A stretch of DNA of 64,000 nucleotides, taken from Glaciecola sp. XM2. GTDB lineage: Bacteria > Pseudomonadota > Gammaproteobacteria > Enterobacterales > Alteromonadaceae. Below the pieces are notes generated by a model. That model was not told where the DNA came from. It did no database searches and saw nothing but the letters and a program-made list of their open reading frames with translations. The stretch's first letter is position 1; the number at the start of each line of letters is the position of its first letter. The stretch spans positions 186,001 to 250,000 of the forward strand of contig NZ_JAHEOJ010000020.1 in assembly GCF_018595715.1 (NCBI RefSeq), in the 5' to 3' direction. A program made the translations under genes and the position numbers. This document shows positions 19,067 through 27,399 of this stretch, one piece after another.

Positions 19067-19999
19067 TTAAAGCCGTCTCCATTGCTTTATATACTTGATT
19101 ACTAAGAGTGTAAGAATAATGGCTCCGATATACCATGCATAATCCAATATCGATGCCAGTATAGGCGTCAAATCACTGGCTTGTGAATTCGTAATGACAA
19201 TCAGTTGTGGCTGCGTGGAGAGATAAAGCATGCCTGCTATGTACACAAAGTATTCCAAAATATAAGCGCCTAGCGTGAGCTTTGTCCAATATCTAAAAAA
19301 TAGACGGTATACGGCACCCGCTAGGGAAATTGCAGCTACCACGGTCAAAATAATGCGCCAATGCTCCATATCACTGGAAAAACCTAAGATGAGCTTGTTG
19401 GCGACCTCAGGTGCCATCCACAGCGGCGTCCACATTATCAATAGGCCAAAGACGTTGGTAATGACTTCTGATATTGAGTCTGAACGGCTGTTCATTTCAA
19501 CGTCTTCAGCTGGTAGTTCATAGGGCGACCATTTTTTACTTTGCCACTGACTGAGTTGACCATGCTTGCCTAAATAGTAAAAGGCCCATGTCACCGCAAT
19601 AAGCAAAGGTGCGGCCAGGCTGACGAAATTACCCACAATTTGATACAAAAAGCTAAAAACGTTGATGCTTTGTTGCTCCACTAAATGGGTGCTACCCATT
19701 AACAGAGAAAACAAAAAAAGCACCATCGCAGAATGTGAAATAACTCTTTTGTAAAGTGGCATATCGTCACTGGCAACCAATGGCGACAGTGGTGCATATT
19801 GTAAAGCGGTGGTCTGTGGGTGGCCGTTTTCAATTAAGATTTTGGCAACCGTTTTATTATCTGCTTGAGATGGATTGCCAGAGGTTTTGGCCTCAATCTC
19901 ATCGAGTAGATTGGCTCGCAGTTCGCGAATAATGTCGACTTTTTTATCTTCTGGTAATTCGCGTTCAACGGCTTTTAAGTATCTATTTATCATATCCAT
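19067..19999 (-). CDS. Membrane protein with HAAS-like N-terminal domain, PadR partner
   Basis: A 310-residue protein with a soluble N-terminus (NRYLKAVERELPEDKKVDIIRE, about residues 4-25, continuing to about 65) and then about six hydrophobic segments. The N-terminal helical pattern resembles the HAAS domain, which is found fused to membrane parts and encoded next to PadR regulators. It begins 16 bases after the PadR gene on the same strand, with GGAAC just upstream of its ATG, so the two form an operon. Function is unknown; by analogy it may sense an envelope signal or antagonise the regulator. Confidence 0.7.
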   Translation of the reverse strand: MDMINRYLKAVERELPEDKKVDIIRELRANLLDEIEAKTSGNPSQADNKTVAKILIENGHPQTTALQYAPLSPLVASDDMPLYKRVISHSAMVLFLFSLLMGSTHLVEQQSINVFSFLYQIVGNFVSLAAPLLIAVTWAFYYLGKHGQLSQWQSKKWSPYELPAEDVEMNSRSDSISEVITNVFGLLIMWTPLWMAPEVANKLILGFSSDMEHWRIILTVVAAISLAGAVYRLFFRYWTKLTLGAYILEYFVYIAGMLYLSTQPQLIVITNSQASDLTPILASILDYAWYIGAIILTLLVIKYIKQWRRL

Positions 20000-20015
20000 A
20001 TCGTTGTTCCACCAT

Positions 20016-20339
20016 TCATAAAATTGTATGTAAACTGCTGTTCATATTTCGCCAGTCTGCACTAAGCTGCTCTAGCACTTGGCTGCCTACTTCAGAGAGT
20101 TGGTAATATCTTCTTTCTCTGCCCTCTGCGTGCTTCCATTCACTATCAAGCAGACCCTGTTCGGCCAAACGTCTGATCAATGGGTAAAGCGTGCCTTCGT
20201 CGATATCGATGCCTGAGTCGATAAGGTGTTTGCGCAATGAGTAACCATATTGCGGCGTTTTGCTTGCCCCAAGCACCGCGAGTATCAATACTCCTCGGCG
20301 TAACTCTAATCTCAACTTGTTGAGTCGTTTTTCGTCCAT
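20016..20339 (-). CDS. PadR-family transcriptional regulator
   Basis: A 107-residue winged-helix regulator. Visible are the PadR hallmarks: LRRGVLILAVLGASKTPQYGY (helix 1-2), DEGTLYPLIRRLAEQGLL (recognition helix and wing) and a Tyr-rich RRYYQLSEVG stretch. It is of the short PadR-s2 type with only a small C-terminal dimer helix. AGGA lies eight bases before the ATG. It heads a two-gene unit with the HAAS-like membrane protein and has a palindrome-rich upstream region that may be its own operator. Confidence 0.88.
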   Translation of the reverse strand: MDEKRLNKLRLELRRGVLILAVLGASKTPQYGYSLRKHLIDSGIDIDEGTLYPLIRRLAEQGLLDSEWKHAEGRERRYYQLSEVGSQVLEQLSADWRNMNSSLHTIL

Positions 20340-20687
20340 TTTTGATTCCTGCGCATTATTTTATTGTGCGTATTTATACTATGCAGTGCATACTATGTAT
20401 CACATAGTAGTGTATGCTAGGTAATACACAGTATAGAGTCAAGGAAAAATTTTAGCGCTTGTCGGTATGATGATTTGAAAACCCTTTGGGCGGCATAAAA
20501 TGCTCGAATTTTTGATACTAAAGGACAGTAATTATGCTTTGGATATCATGCTAAACTACTTACGTTGTAGTTCGCATATCCCATGTTTATCCACTGTAAG
20601 TGTGCGCACTACAAATGAGCTTAAATTATGAGGCCGCAAACATCGTAGCCGCAACCGTTAATCTAAATAAGGATATTAGGAAGAACA
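20340..20687. other. Intergenic region, padR to small membrane protein gene
   Basis: 348 bases between divergent genes. It holds the palindromes at 20388-20417. A 43-codon open frame from about 20500 has no ribosome site and I do not call it. Nothing else is recognised. Confidence 0.5.
20388..20417. promoter_or_regulatory. Nested palindromes upstream of padR, operator candidate
   Basis: ACTATGT-ATC-ACATAGT (20392-20408) is a perfect inverted repeat. It is enclosed by GCATAC (20388-20393) and GTATGC (20412-20417). A TATAAA-like -10 on the minus strand lies next to it, so binding could block padR transcription. PadR proteins recognise ATGT/ACAT half-sites, which are present, but the spacing here is shorter than the common form. 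Confidence 0.55.
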
Positions 20688-20894
20688 ATGAATCAATTCA
20701 AAGCGCTATTTACCGCACCACGAATTTTGGTGCTGATATTAGTTACTATAGCAACATATGCACTGGTGCTCAGATTAGAGCTTTCTTTAGCGTCAGAGCC
20801 ATTAAGAATTGTTGCGCTGTACGTTGGTCACGCACTATTTTGGGCTGCGTTTTTTGTTCTGCGAGATACCAAGCTTAATAAACAAAATGATTGA
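20688..20894 (+). CDS. Small membrane protein, unknown function
   Basis: A 68-residue protein with AGGAAG eight bases before the ATG. Two hydrophobic segments can be seen (about residues 13-33 and 40-58), then a short charged tail (RDTKLNKQND), so it is a small integral membrane protein with both ends probably cytoplasmic. No family is recognised. It stands alone, convergent with rlmG. Confidence 0.7.
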   Translation: MNQFKALFTAPRILVLILVTIATYALVLRLELSLASEPLRIVALYVGHALFWAAFFVLRDTKLNKQND

Positions 20895-20965
20895 GCCTAT
20901 TGGCAGCTTTGACAATAACGACATGTTGCGCGAATTTGCAGGCATCTATAGATTGTATGCATTCA

Positions 20966-22138
20966 CTACTGGTTTTGGAACACGCTCAAAATGATGAATT
21001 TTGGGTTGTTTGCGACGACTTTGCAGCCACCAAACAAGCGTTTTAGTTTTTCAGGATAGTCTAGGTGACGGTTTGCGACAATTCTAAGCTCGCCACCTGG
21101 TTTCAGCATTTTTTTTGCGTCGGTGAACATTTGCCAAGCGATATCGTCCATCACAACGTTTTGTTGATGAAAGGGCGGATTGCATAAAATTAAATCTGCT
21201 TTTGATGCATTGGCATCAATGAGTTGCTCTAAGCAATGACTCAACGTAAATTCAGCTCGCTGTTTAGCTTCTTCGCCTAATGCATTTTGTAAGGTTAGTT
21301 TGGCCGATTCAATGGCCATGAACGACTCGTCAACAAAGGTCACAGTCGCTTGCTCGTTTTGCTGTAAAAGCGATATGCCTAGTACACCATTCCCGCATCC
21401 TAAATCAATGCAGTGCCCGCTGGTATTGGGTAGATGCTTTAGAAGAAAGCGTGCGCCTATGTCTAGTTGCTCTCGGCAAAACACGTTTGCATGATTGTAT
21501 AAGGTAAACGCAACGTTTGGATCGGTTACCAGCGTTGGGTAGGGCGATTGATAAACAGGGGCTTCGTTGTCGCTTGATGCAGCGGTAGCGAAGATTAATC
21601 GCGCTTTTTTGACGGCTAAGGATGTTTTGGTCTCACCTATGTATTTGCTAAACAAGGCGATGGCGTTTGATGTGACCATTTTCACCTTGGCGCCGCCGAT
21701 AACTATCGTATTAGGACCTATGCAGTTTTGTAGGTCAATTAACTGCTGCTCTAATAACGCGAGGGTGCGTGGCACCTTAATGATCACCACATCAAAACAC
21801 GTATCCTGCCCTGCGATATCCTGCGCTGAATAGGTTGAAATTGAAGGCAGTTTGTTGCGAGATAAGTTTTCTCTTATGCCGCAGTGCGCCATATATGAAT
21901 CAGAAAAAACCGTTGGGTTGTATTGTGCCAAGGCGCAAGTGAGTGCGCCAAAGTCGTCATTGATGATGGCCATCGATAGGGGTGCGTCTAGCCCTAAAGC
22001 CTCAATATGATTGAGAATGTATTCATCAGCCGCATCCCATGCTTGTAAAGAAGACTTAGGATGTTGCTTTGGAAAGCGCACGAGTTCAATGCTTTGGTCA
22101 TTGACAATGAATTGGGTATTGGTATTCAAGATAAGCAC
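20966..22138 (-). CDS. rlmG: Ribosomal RNA large subunit methyltransferase G (m2G1835)
   Basis: Methylates the exocyclic amine of G1835 in 23S rRNA using S-adenosylmethionine. The 390-residue protein has the duplicated methyltransferase layout of the RsmC/RlmG group, with the active C-terminal domain showing the SAM motif DLGCGNGVLGISLL and the NPPFHQQ catalytic motif. The end (ANRHLDYPEKLKRLFGGCKV) matches RlmG rather than RsmC. The start is a GTG at 22138 with no good ribosome site, but alignment by eye with the E. coli N-terminus supports it. It is divergent from an AlkB-like gene 44 bases away. Confidence 0.88.
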   Translation of the reverse strand: MLILNTNTQFIVNDQSIELVRFPKQHPKSSLQAWDAADEYILNHIEALGLDAPLSMAIINDDFGALTCALAQYNPTVFSDSYMAHCGIRENLSRNKLPSISTYSAQDIAGQDTCFDVVIIKVPRTLALLEQQLIDLQNCIGPNTIVIGGAKVKMVTSNAIALFSKYIGETKTSLAVKKARLIFATAASSDNEAPVYQSPYPTLVTDPNVAFTLYNHANVFCREQLDIGARFLLKHLPNTSGHCIDLGCGNGVLGISLLQQNEQATVTFVDESFMAIESAKLTLQNALGEEAKQRAEFTLSHCLEQLIDANASKADLILCNPPFHQQNVVMDDIAWQMFTDAKKMLKPGGELRIVANRHLDYPEKLKRLFGGCKVVANNPKFIILSVFQNQ

Positions 22139-22182
22139 ATATAAATGGTATACTTTGGCTATTGTATCACTGCTTTTGAGGG

Positions 22183-22809
22183 ATGTACTTGTCTGGAGGG
22201 CAAAAAGCGTTATTTACTAGCGATTTTGAGCAATTACCAATGCCCAATGCGCAAGTATATCTGATTGAAAATTGGATAAAGCCAGCAACGGCAGATAAGC
22301 TTTTCATGCATTTTCACCGAGCGCTTGCATGGGAGCAGCCAAGTATACGTTTGTTTGGGAAAACGATGAAAGTGCCTAGATTGCAGGCGTGGTATGGTGA
22401 TGCTGAGGCGGGCTATACCTATTCAGGCCTAAAAATGGAACCCTTACCTTGGGAGCCTCAGCTAGCAAAATTGAAGTCGTATTGCGAGCAGACTTGCAGT
22501 ACATCCTTTAATTCTGTATTGGCCAATTTGTATCGTAACGGAAGCGATTCAATGGGGCTGCACGCAGATGATGAACCCGAACTTGGTCGCCACCCGGTTA
22601 TTGCATCGGTCAGTTTTGGGCAAACGCGCCGCTTTGATTTCAAACATAAACAGACGAAAGAAAAAGTGAGCGTTGACTTGAATCACGGCTCCTTGCTCAT
22701 TATGCGAGGAGAAACACAAGACTATTGGCAGCACGGAATAAATAAAACGAAGCGCATTGATAAAGCACGACTAAACTTTACCTTTCGTTTTGTACATCCA
22801 TCATATTAG
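22183..22809 (+). CDS. AlkB-like Fe(II)/2-oxoglutarate dioxygenase
   Basis: A 208-residue protein of the AlkB alkylation-repair family, which removes alkyl lesions from DNA or RNA bases by oxidation. The metal triad is visible as His127 and Asp129 (GLHADDEPE) and His184 (YWQHGI). The 2-oxoglutarate arginines are Arg196 and Arg202 (KARLNFTFR). The short length and PRLQAWYGD segment fit the ALKBH2/3-like bacterial branch better than E. coli AlkB. A GAGG lies only one base before the ATG, so the start is uncertain; the next ATG is 19 codons in. bolA follows 15 bases after its stop, probably in one transcript. Confidence 0.87.
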   Translation: MYLSGGQKALFTSDFEQLPMPNAQVYLIENWIKPATADKLFMHFHRALAWEQPSIRLFGKTMKVPRLQAWYGDAEAGYTYSGLKMEPLPWEPQLAKLKSYCEQTCSTSFNSVLANLYRNGSDSMGLHADDEPELGRHPVIASVSFGQTRRFDFKHKQTKEKVSVDLNHGSLLIMRGETQDYWQHGINKTKRIDKARLNFTFRFVHPSY

Positions 22810-22824
22810 CTAAAGAGGCAAAGC

Positions 22825-23139
22825 ATGCTTGTTCAAAAGGCGATTGAAACCAAACTACAAGACCTATCTCCATCTTACCTTTTGGTAGAAAATGAAAGTC
22901 ATATGCACTCAGTCCCTGAAAATTCTGAGACGCACTTTAAAGTGACCTTGGTCACCGAACAATTTGATGGCTTAAGGTTATTGCAACGACACCGTAAGAT
23001 TAATCAGCTACTGGCAGATGAACTGGCAGGCCCGGTACATGCGCTTGCGCTTCATACCTACACACAAGATGAATGGGTAAATAAGCACGGAGCGGTTCCA
23101 GATTCTCCAAACTGTTTGGGTGGTTCAAAGCAGCCCTAG
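22825..23139 (+). CDS. bolA: BolA family protein
   Basis: A 104-residue BolA-type protein, which partners monothiol glutaredoxins in iron-sulfur handling and acts in morphology and stress responses. The family pattern HFKVTLVTEQFDGLRLLQRHR followed by VHALALHTYT is present, including the conserved terminal His of the helix-turn-helix-like KH fold (HALALHTYT). AGAGG is positioned six bases before the ATG. The C-terminal tail (SPNCLGGSKQP) is longer than the minimal fold, as in gammaproteobacterial BolA. Confidence 0.9.
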   Translation: MLVQKAIETKLQDLSPSYLLVENESHMHSVPENSETHFKVTLVTEQFDGLRLLQRHRKINQLLADELAGPVHALALHTYTQDEWVNKHGAVPDSPNCLGGSKQP

Positions 23140-23155
23140 CATGTAAAAAAGTGGG

Positions 23156-23749
23156 CTAGCTAGGCTTACTCGTTGTGTTTGAGCTCTGAATAGAGCTGCC
23201 GCCAGTCACTGCAATGCGCATGGCGGTCTCTACGTCGATATCCAGTTCGGTTATTTTATCTTTTGGTACATATAGCGTGTAACCCCCTATTTGGTAACTT
23301 AGGGGAAGATACACGGGGACTTTTTCTTGTTCTGGGAACAATTTCGACGCGACTTCTACATTGGTAACAAAACCCACCACGTGCACATCTGGCGAGACCT
23401 CTACCGTAACTGGCTTGCGAACTTCTTTTTCCTTACTCGCTTTAAACAGGTGCACGGCATCTTGAATGGCACCATAGAGCGTTTTGACAAGCGGCAAGCG
23501 CTCCATAAATCGGTCGCTATATTCCAAAATTGAGCGCACGATATAGGCATTGACTACTATGCCAATCCCAGCCAAGGCTAAAAGGGTAGTGACAATACCT
23601 AATCCCGGAAAATAAAAGCTTGAAGAAAAGTAGGGCGATAGCGTACTTTCAATACTGGTGGTTAGCCAGTACAGAAGATATACGGTCAATGCCAAGGGCA
23701 AAATGGTGATCAGGCCTTTGAAGATAAGTAATAAAAACTTGTTCAACAT
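23156..23749 (-). CDS. DUF502 family membrane protein
   Basis: A membrane protein of about 197 residues with two N-terminal hydrophobic segments (about 5-30 and 47-72) and a soluble C-terminal part with DUF502 features (SILEYSDRFMERLPLVKTLYGAIQD). Function is not known. An ATG at 23749 is used; a TTG two codons upstream lies closer to a GAGG and is equally possible. It ends close to bolA, in convergent orientation, and shares a strand with the M28 peptidase gene. Confidence 0.82.
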   Translation of the reverse strand: MLNKFLLLIFKGLITILPLALTVYLLYWLTTSIESTLSPYFSSSFYFPGLGIVTTLLALAGIGIVVNAYIVRSILEYSDRFMERLPLVKTLYGAIQDAVHLFKASKEKEVRKPVTVEVSPDVHVVGFVTNVEVASKLFPEQEKVPVYLPLSYQIGGYTLYVPKDKITELDIDVETAMRIAVTGGSSIQSSNTTSKPS

Positions 23750-23789
23750 AGCCAAAGGGCCTCATTTGTCATTGAATAACGGTGTAGCA

Positions 23790-24896
23790 CTACTTTTCTT
23801 GCATTTGTGCGACGTGCTTGTCGATGTGTGTAAAAAAGTCTCGCAACACAATCAAATTTAGACTGAGTTGACTGGGTATACGGCCCGGAAACAGCTCTGA
23901 TAGCACGTCTAATCGGTCATTACCCGTGTGCCAAATTTTACCCCACTTTTCTTCTTTTTCGCGATCGCATGCACCCATGGTTTCAGGGTCAAAGCAGGTC
24001 CAAAGGGCAGGATGTACAGATTGCGAATATCCATCTCGGCCTGATTGACCATTGATTTCAAAGTTGGTGGATTCGAAGTTTCCGATTGGGATACCGGCAC
24101 AGGCAAATGGGGCATGATCAGACCAACCGCCGGTTTCACCTTTAGGGTAACCTTCAAAGCCAGGATGAATTTCAAAGGTGTCGGTGGGCGTTAAGTCAGT
24201 GGCAATTTTATAAAGCTGCTCACGAAGGCTTGGGTCAAACGCATAATTAGAAGTATCATCTTGGCAGGTATAAGGCGTGCTATGGGCGCTGTGGATATAT
24301 AGTTTATCGCTTCCTACAATACCGTCGAGGTTTATCATGCCAAGGTAGTTTGCAATGTCTTGGTCTGATGCTTGCTCTACAAACTCATACGCACCCACTA
24401 GACCCACTTCTTCTGCGCCAAAAGCAATAAAGGTCACACCGTATTCTTGCTGCTCGAGCTGGGACACCATTTTCGCTATCGACATCATCACAGCAACACT
24501 TGCGGCATTATCCACCGCACCTAAACTGCCAAGCTGTTCGCTAGTTGAGTCATAATGCGCACCTAATATAACGCTCTTGCCTGATGTACCCGGTTTATAC
24601 GCGATAATGTTTTGCGAGCTTTGCGCCTCTTTCGTTCTGCGATTAATATAATCAAAAGATTGCCGCGTAACGTCTAGTCCAAAGCCGGCGAAGGTTTCTT
24701 GAATATAATCTGCCGCCTTCACTTCTGATTCAAGCCCTGCTTTACGTACACCTATTCCTTGCTCACCTGCGAGCATTTGCAAGTAATGGGAGGTTTCAGC
24801 TGTAAGAGGGTCTAAGGGAAGTGCTTCTTGAGCACTTACAAAATTTGTTGAAAAGACCACACACAGAGCGAAAGCAGCACGTTTAAGTAGGGGCAT
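23790..24896 (-). CDS. M28 family zinc aminopeptidase, exported
   Basis: A 368-residue exopeptidase exported by a signal peptide (LKRAAFALCVVFSTNFVSAQ). The open frame reaches 25061, but the upstream part is not signal-like, and the ATG at 24896 gives a normal exported protein. The co-catalytic zinc site is visible as GAHYDS, DNAASVAVMM, FGAEEVGLVG (the Glu-Glu pair), NLDGIVG and GGWSDHAPF. These are in the expected order for the M28 family. It would release N-terminal amino acids from peptides in the periplasm or outside the cell. The exact subfamily is open. Confidence 0.87.
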   Translation of the reverse strand: MPLLKRAAFALCVVFSTNFVSAQEALPLDPLTAETSHYLQMLAGEQGIGVRKAGLESEVKAADYIQETFAGFGLDVTRQSFDYINRRTKEAQSSQNIIAYKPGTSGKSVILGAHYDSTSEQLGSLGAVDNAASVAVMMSIAKMVSQLEQQEYGVTFIAFGAEEVGLVGAYEFVEQASDQDIANYLGMINLDGIVGSDKLYIHSAHSTPYTCQDDTSNYAFDPSLREQLYKIATDLTPTDTFEIHPGFEGYPKGETGGWSDHAPFACAGIPIGNFESTNFEINGQSGRDGYSQSVHPALWTCFDPETMGACDREKEEKWGKIWHTGNDRLDVLSELFPGRIPSQLSLNLIVLRDFFTHIDKHVAQMQEK

Positions 24897-25010
24897 AATT
24901 AGGTACCAAAGCGGAATATTTTTTAGGCCACTAGAGTAAACAGGATACTCGCTTAATACAATAAGATATTGGAAACAGATGGTTTGATATTTTCCACTAG
25001 GGAGGTACAA

Positions 25011-25106
25011 ATGTGTATTGAGATGATTGCGCACAAAGCGGCCAAAAAAAGGGAGGCGCAAAGAAAGCTATTGATGCTAACGCCTTGTGTTCAGCTCGCT
25101 TTGTAA
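25011..25106 (+). CDS. Possible small basic protein, 31 residues
   Basis: A short open frame starting [19 protein letters not shown] and ending VQLAL, too short for routine gene calling. It is preceded by GGGAGG at a five-base spacing, one of the strongest ribosome sites in the window, which is why I list it. It lies in the gap between the M28 and chemotaxis receptor genes and its last codons overlap the 3' end of the latter on the opposite strand. No family is recognised and it may be chance. Confidence 0.35.
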   Translation: MCIEMIAHKAAKKREAQRKLLMLTPCVQLAL

Positions 25107-26764
25107 CCCATCCGAAAGCCACCCCAGTGTTTCCCATTTATGTAAATAGGCACTGATAAGTCATGCATGACTTCTCCGGTGTCACGCTTGTATGTTTGCA
25201 GCAGAAACGGTTCGGTATGTGCACCGCACCTGCTGCCCGTTGGGTCGTTAAAAATACGCTTGCTGCGACTATTGATAAGATCCCTTTCATAGTTTCCAGT
25301 ATGCGGATGACTGAACTTTTTATTGTGAGTTGGAAAGTAGCCGTTTGTATCGACCGCTCCGGCATATAAAATGGCCGAGTTGTTGGCCAATATTGGCTCT
25401 TGGATCTTCGAGAATTCACGGTCGGTAAATCCATCGTAACGCGTATTATATTTTGGCGGGTTGGTGCCATCGATGACCTTATACTGTTTGTCGAATACGT
25501 CTTTTTCAGCGATGGCCTGAGTAGCGATGCTTTTCTCAAAAAGCTCACCTATCTTGCACGCAGCATCACGAGCGGTGTAATACATAGTTGCGTGGATGCT
25601 ACTTTCATCAAATTTCAGCGCTTCGGCAAGTATACTTTCTGCCATGGCAGATAGTTTGTCGGCCTCAGAATTAACGCAAGACACTTCACTTTCGGTATTT
25701 TGAGCATGGGCGTTAATGCCTTCGATAGATAAAACAATTTCTTCAAGTAGGGCGCTACTGTGGACTGTGCCTTGGTTGATGTCATTGACTTGGCTTTGAA
25801 TATCACCGATGGCGTTATTTATCATTCCAAGTTTATCACCGACGTCTTTAGTGCGCTGCGCACCTGAGACGATGGCGTTGGTCAAATCGGTCATGTTACT
25901 TTCAGCTTTTGTGACGCTAGTACCAATTTCGACAATCATCGTGCCAATTTCTTCAGTTGCCACGCTGGTTTTATGAGCAAGATTTCTTACCTCATCTGCC
26001 ACCACGGCAAACCCACGACCTTGTTCGCCAGCTCGCGCGGCTTCAATGGCTGCGTTTAGTGCCAACAAATTAGTTTGTTCTGCAATACCGCTTATTACGG
26101 CAGTGATTTGTTGAATTTGCCCAGATTTTTCAGCCAGTGTGGTGACATATTGCGTCGTGTGTTTCGCTTGGGTAATGATATCTTGCATCTGTGCAATAGC
26201 GCTATCTAATGATGCCATGCCATCTTGACTAGCGTCGAGGGTATGAGTTGCGGTATTGCTTGCTAGCCCGGTAGCGTTTAATGTTTGTTGGACCATCGCT
26301 GAAATTTTTGAAGAGGAGTCGCTGATAGCTTCTGCTAGTACCACCTCTTCATGTACTTTGGCGTGCATTTTTTGAGATGCGGCGGCCACCTCAGCTGCGG
26401 CAATGGCTACTTTACTTCCGTGTTTAACCAAATTGGGGTTAGATGCGTAGAATTGTTCGATGTTTTGTAGCGCTTTTTTAAACTCGTCGCTGGCAACGAA
26501 TGTTAAACGAGAGGGGGTAACCTGGGCATCGGTTTGTTTATCTGTTAACTTCGCGATGATAAAAAGCAGTGCGCTTTTCAGGGGTTTGACACTAAGTATG
26601 TTTATTACCAAAGAGCTTGCTAATACACTGATAATGGCGGTCAGTGTCACCCATTCCCATGCTGCAAAATCAGTTATGGCGCTTATCACTGAAGATATCG
26701 CAATGGAAATACCTGCTAAACTACTCATCAATAGCGCGTTTTTCTGAATTGATGCGGTTAACAT
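25091..26764 (-). CDS. Methyl-accepting chemotaxis protein with C-terminal sensor-like domain
   Basis: A 557-residue chemoreceptor. Two hydrophobic segments lie close together at the N-terminus (about residues 12-56) with only a few residues between, so there is no periplasmic ligand domain. The signalling coiled coil carries the conserved tip ([20 protein letters not shown] and [16 protein letters not shown]). After it comes a roughly 170-residue C-terminal part ([15 protein letters not shown] through KFSHPHTG and CGAHTEPF to [12 protein letters not shown]). This part resembles a cytosolic Cache/PAS-type sensor found at the end of some marine receptors. Sensing is therefore probably intracellular. 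AGAG precedes the ATG. Confidence 0.88.
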   Translation of the reverse strand: MLTASIQKNALLMSSLAGISIAISSVISAITDFAAWEWVTLTAIISVLASSLVINILSVKPLKSALLFIIAKLTDKQTDAQVTPSRLTFVASDEFKKALQNIEQFYASNPNLVKHGSKVAIAAAEVAAASQKMHAKVHEEVVLAEAISDSSSKISAMVQQTLNATGLASNTATHTLDASQDGMASLDSAIAQMQDIITQAKHTTQYVTTLAEKSGQIQQITAVISGIAEQTNLLALNAAIEAARAGEQGRGFAVVADEVRNLAHKTSVATEEIGTMIVEIGTSVTKAESNMTDLTNAIVSGAQRTKDVGDKLGMINNAIGDIQSQVNDINQGTVHSSALLEEIVLSIEGINAHAQNTESEVSCVNSEADKLSAMAESILAEALKFDESSIHATMYYTARDAACKIGELFEKSIATQAIAEKDVFDKQYKVIDGTNPPKYNTRYDGFTDREFSKIQEPILANNSAILYAGAVDTNGYFPTHNKKFSHPHTGNYERDLINSRSKRIFNDPTGSRCGAHTEPFLLQTYKRDTGEVMHDLSVPIYINGKHWGGFRMGYKAS

Positions 26765-26930
26765 TTTGTTCTCTGGAATATTATTTGATATATCTGTATC
26801 GCCTAGACAGAGATTATCTTAAGTGATGGGTAAGCACTGCGATGCGAATAATAAGTTAAAACCTGATAAGTGAGTGATTACTAATGTTTAAAAGTGATCA
26901 TATGGGTCAACGTAAATGGAGTGATAATAG

Positions 26931-27380
26931 GTGAATGACAAAAGATCCTCAGCAGCACTGCTTAGGTTAGCGACATTTGTGTTTCTGCTTGTTTTGTTAA
27001 GCGCAATGGGGCTAGTCAAAGCGACAAGCCTTGATAGCTTTAAATGGCAGTATCGCTTACTCATTATCGATGTATCAATGCATACCGACCGCTCTGCGCT
27101 TGAATCGTTGCTTAATGCACACGTTAAGGATATTGAAGATAGGAAGCTAAGAGTCATTCTCTATACGCAAGACGCAATAGTTGAGGCGTTTACCAATACA
27201 CCTTTATTACTTGAGCGTGAAGTAGTTGAAAATATGCTCGCAAATAAATACAGCATACTTGTTGGGCTAGACGGGGGTATAAAAAGCTTTTACGAACCCT
27301 CGGCAAACACAATCGACATCAACCAAGTATTTGCGGATATTGATGGTATGCCAATGCGCAAGCTTGAGCGCCAAAACTAA
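26931..27380 (+). CDS. DUF4174-like exported protein
   Basis: A 149-residue protein starting at a GTG, with GGAG nine bases upstream. The N-terminus is a signal peptide or single anchor (LATFVFLLVLLSAMGLVKA). The rest (YRLLIIDVSMHTD and SILVGLDGGIKSFYEP) resembles DUF4174, a thioredoxin-fold-like domain that matches the pattern of returning a value and comparing it. No Cys pair is present, so thiol redox activity is unlikely. It is followed after 19 bases by an unrecognised membrane protein and the two are likely one operon. Confidence 0.65.
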   Translation: MNDKRSSAALLRLATFVFLLVLLSAMGLVKATSLDSFKWQYRLLIIDVSMHTDRSALESLLNAHVKDIEDRKLRVILYTQDAIVEAFTNTPLLLEREVVENMLANKYSILVGLDGGIKSFYEPSANTIDINQVFADIDGMPMRKLERQN

Positions 27381-27399
27381 CCATAAGTGAGCGAAGGAT

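Noticed and set aside
20500-20631. 43-codon plus-strand open frame upstream of the small membrane gene
   Set aside because: No ribosome site and no protein-like features; also a chance length for this AT-rich stretch.
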